NCBI GenBank assembly: GCA_028673005.1
Contig: CM054118.1
Coordinates: forward strand, 86,608,964 to 86,672,963
Reading direction: 5' to 3'
DNA: 64,000 nucleotides
From: Tanypteryx hageni
Lineage: Eukaryota; Arthropoda; Insecta; Odonata; Petaluridae
Under the pieces are notes generated by a model. The model saw nothing but the letters and a program-made list of their open reading frames with translations, ran no database searches and had not been told where the DNA came from. This document shows positions 62,635-64,000 of the stretch, in pieces. Both the position numbers and the translations under genes were made by a program. Within the stretch, counting starts at the first letter, position 1. Each line of letters starts with the position of its first letter.

Positions 62635-63000
62635 AGCACTCCCGGGATCGAACCCATGATCATGTGATATACATGCCTAAAAGGTGCAACAGCATAAAAT
62701 TTTAAAGATCCGATAAATCAATAATTTCGATCTCAAAAAAGAAACTTCGCGTTCAAAATAAATTTGCATGTCAAATGAAATGAAAATAAAAATCTACGGC
62801 AAGAAAATTAATTTCCATTCCTTTATTCGTTATTTGGTTCAAGTCCGAAATGTTTACGATGATTTATCAATTTAAAACGCAAATAAAAAAATGCAACTCC
62901 CCTCCCGTTATTTAATCAAGTGAAGAAATGAGACGCTCCTGGAATCAAACGTATGACGTTACTGAAGACCTTGAATAGTCTAAAATTTAAAAAGGGTAAA
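62635..63000 (-). repeat. Two diverged tRNA-like (SINE-type) fragments
   Basis: CACTCCCGGGATCGAACCCA (62638) and CGCTCCTGGAATCAAACGTA (62934) are reversed tRNA B-box regions, each followed by similar AT-rich sequence (CTAAAATTTAAA). No complete A box is seen. Confidence 0.3.
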
Positions 63001-63070
63001 GCCAAATAAGTCCTAAAATTATGATTCGAATGAGATTCACCATTCTCGCCCATAAGTGTTTATATATACA

Positions 63071-63880
63071 CAGGGCCGTAGTGACTACTTTTAGCGCCCT
63101 GGGCAGAGGAGTTTTTGGCGCCCCAAAATGATCTAATAAAATTATAAGTTCGCATTTTTAAAAGGGTATTTAACTAAAAATAAACAATAATTTCTTTAAA
63201 GTTTTATTTTTCGAGCTTTATTCGCAGCAAACATATTGATCGTGTCATTGAAATCTAAACTTTTAGCAGAGTCATATTCAATAGATAAGATTGCCAGACC
63301 AGAAAGTCTCTTGGTTCATTGATAACCGTAGGTAATTTTTGATCAATTTTAGTTTACTAAAAGAACGCTCTCCAGTTGGAATTGATGAGGCGAATGTCAG
63401 AAAAATTCTCAGTAAATCAACTTAAAAGTTCGTATTCGGGAAGAAATCCTAAAATTTCTTTCTGCGTAATTTTTACACTTTATATCGAAAGCAGGTGGTG
63501 TTTCAAACTGCGAACTTCTTCGATTAACTCGCGTTTTTATACATAATAGCAGCATTTTTACAGAAATTTATAATTTCATCTTCGTTCATGTTATATACAA
63601 CACAACTTAAAAATTTTAAAGCATTATGATTTCATATAAAGATGTAAATCGTACCGACAGTTGCGTTTGAAGAGAATATATTGCCTTATGTACTGCAGAG
63701 TATTTTCTGTTGTTTCAGATATTGAGGGCGTTTCAATTTCCATCTTGTCAGGAAGTTTCCTTTTCCTTCCTCTTATTTTCGTGTAACTCACATTTTATCT
63801 AGTGCATAATAACACTTCCATTTGGCGCCCCCTTACGAAGTTGCGCCCTGGGCACGCGCCTCGCCCTCACTACGGCTCCG
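63071..63880 (-). mobile_element. hAT element, 810 bp, with 8-bp target duplication
   Basis: The ends CAGGGCCGTAGTGA and CGGAGCCGTAGTGA (right end in reverse complement) are flanked by identical octamers TATATACA at 63063-63070 and 63881-63888. It is an internally deleted copy carrying only the transposase C-terminus. Confidence 0.82.
63185..63440 (-). pseudogene. hAT transposase C-terminal dimerisation fragment
   Basis: The minus strand encodes SSIPTGERSFSKLKLIKNYL then, after a frameshift at about 63312, LSGLAILSIEYDSAKSLDFN and MFAANKARKI. This is the hAT dimerisation region of ZMYM/ZBED-like transposases. No catalytic domain is left. Confidence 0.75.
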
Positions 63881-64000
63881 TATATACACATTCGCATACA
63901 GCGTTCCCAAAAAGCAGACAACTAGGGCTTTTATTTTAAATATTCGTGCCCCTGGATCTTATGCCGCTAATGGTGCATACAGCGTTCCCAACAAACATGC

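Overview
The window looks like arthropod nuclear DNA. It is AT-rich, the introns are very long, splice sites are GT-AG, and most non-coding sequence is decayed transposons. The protein-coding exons resemble the insect/chelicerate versions of conserved animal genes. I cannot name the species from sequence alone.

Layout. (1) About 1.4-48.2 kb, minus strand: one ~47-kb gene for a ZDHHC14/9/18-type (Drosophila 'approximated'-type) DHHC palmitoyltransferase. I resolve eight coding exons; their phases are consistent from the ATG at 48166 to the tail exon at 1445/1380. (2) About 48.6-49.3 kb, plus strand: a complete three-exon TMEM242 gene (162 aa) starting only 470 bp from the ZDHHC14 start, so the two share a divergent intergenic region. 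As I recall, ZDHHC14 and TMEM242 are also divergent neighbours in human (6q25), so this is probably ancient microsynteny. (3) 54.9-55.3 kb, minus strand: the last coding exon of a DUSP14-like dual-specificity phosphatase in a GC/CpG-rich island. (4) About 60-61 kb, minus strand: a convincing but unidentified terminal coding exon, with a possible partner exon in a second CpG-rich island.

The introns and intergenic DNA are a graveyard of mobile elements: a nearly intact non-LTR retrotransposon with an uninterrupted ORF and a 2A-like ribosome-skipping motif (29.3-32.65 kb, intron 3); a decayed two-ORF non-LTR element on the minus strand (20.8-24.96 kb); hAT elements with 8-bp target duplications (4474-6824; 63071-63880); pogo/Tigger elements with TA duplications (3085-4297; 34869-37614); a mariner relic (~8.2-8.9 kb); a 3.4-kb Tc1/IS630-like DDE element (15.8-19.2 kb); a piggyBac zinc-finger tail (25.8 kb); and several MITEs, some nested.

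The most unusual feature is a set of long palindromes inside the ZDHHC14 introns: 10.68-10.97, 16.33-16.58, 27.46-27.69, 40.12-40.38 and 40.57-41.41 kb. The 16.4-kb one is a 247-bp, almost perfect palindrome whose arms carry a hammerhead-ribozyme-like core of the kind known from Penelope-like retroelements. The 27.5-kb one is built from two inverted tRNA-Gly-like sequences. Tandem arrays occupy 27.8-28.5, 42.0-43.4 and 44.3-45.9 kb; a Tigger-like MITE sits in the last one, with the neighbouring repeat unit preserving the empty site.
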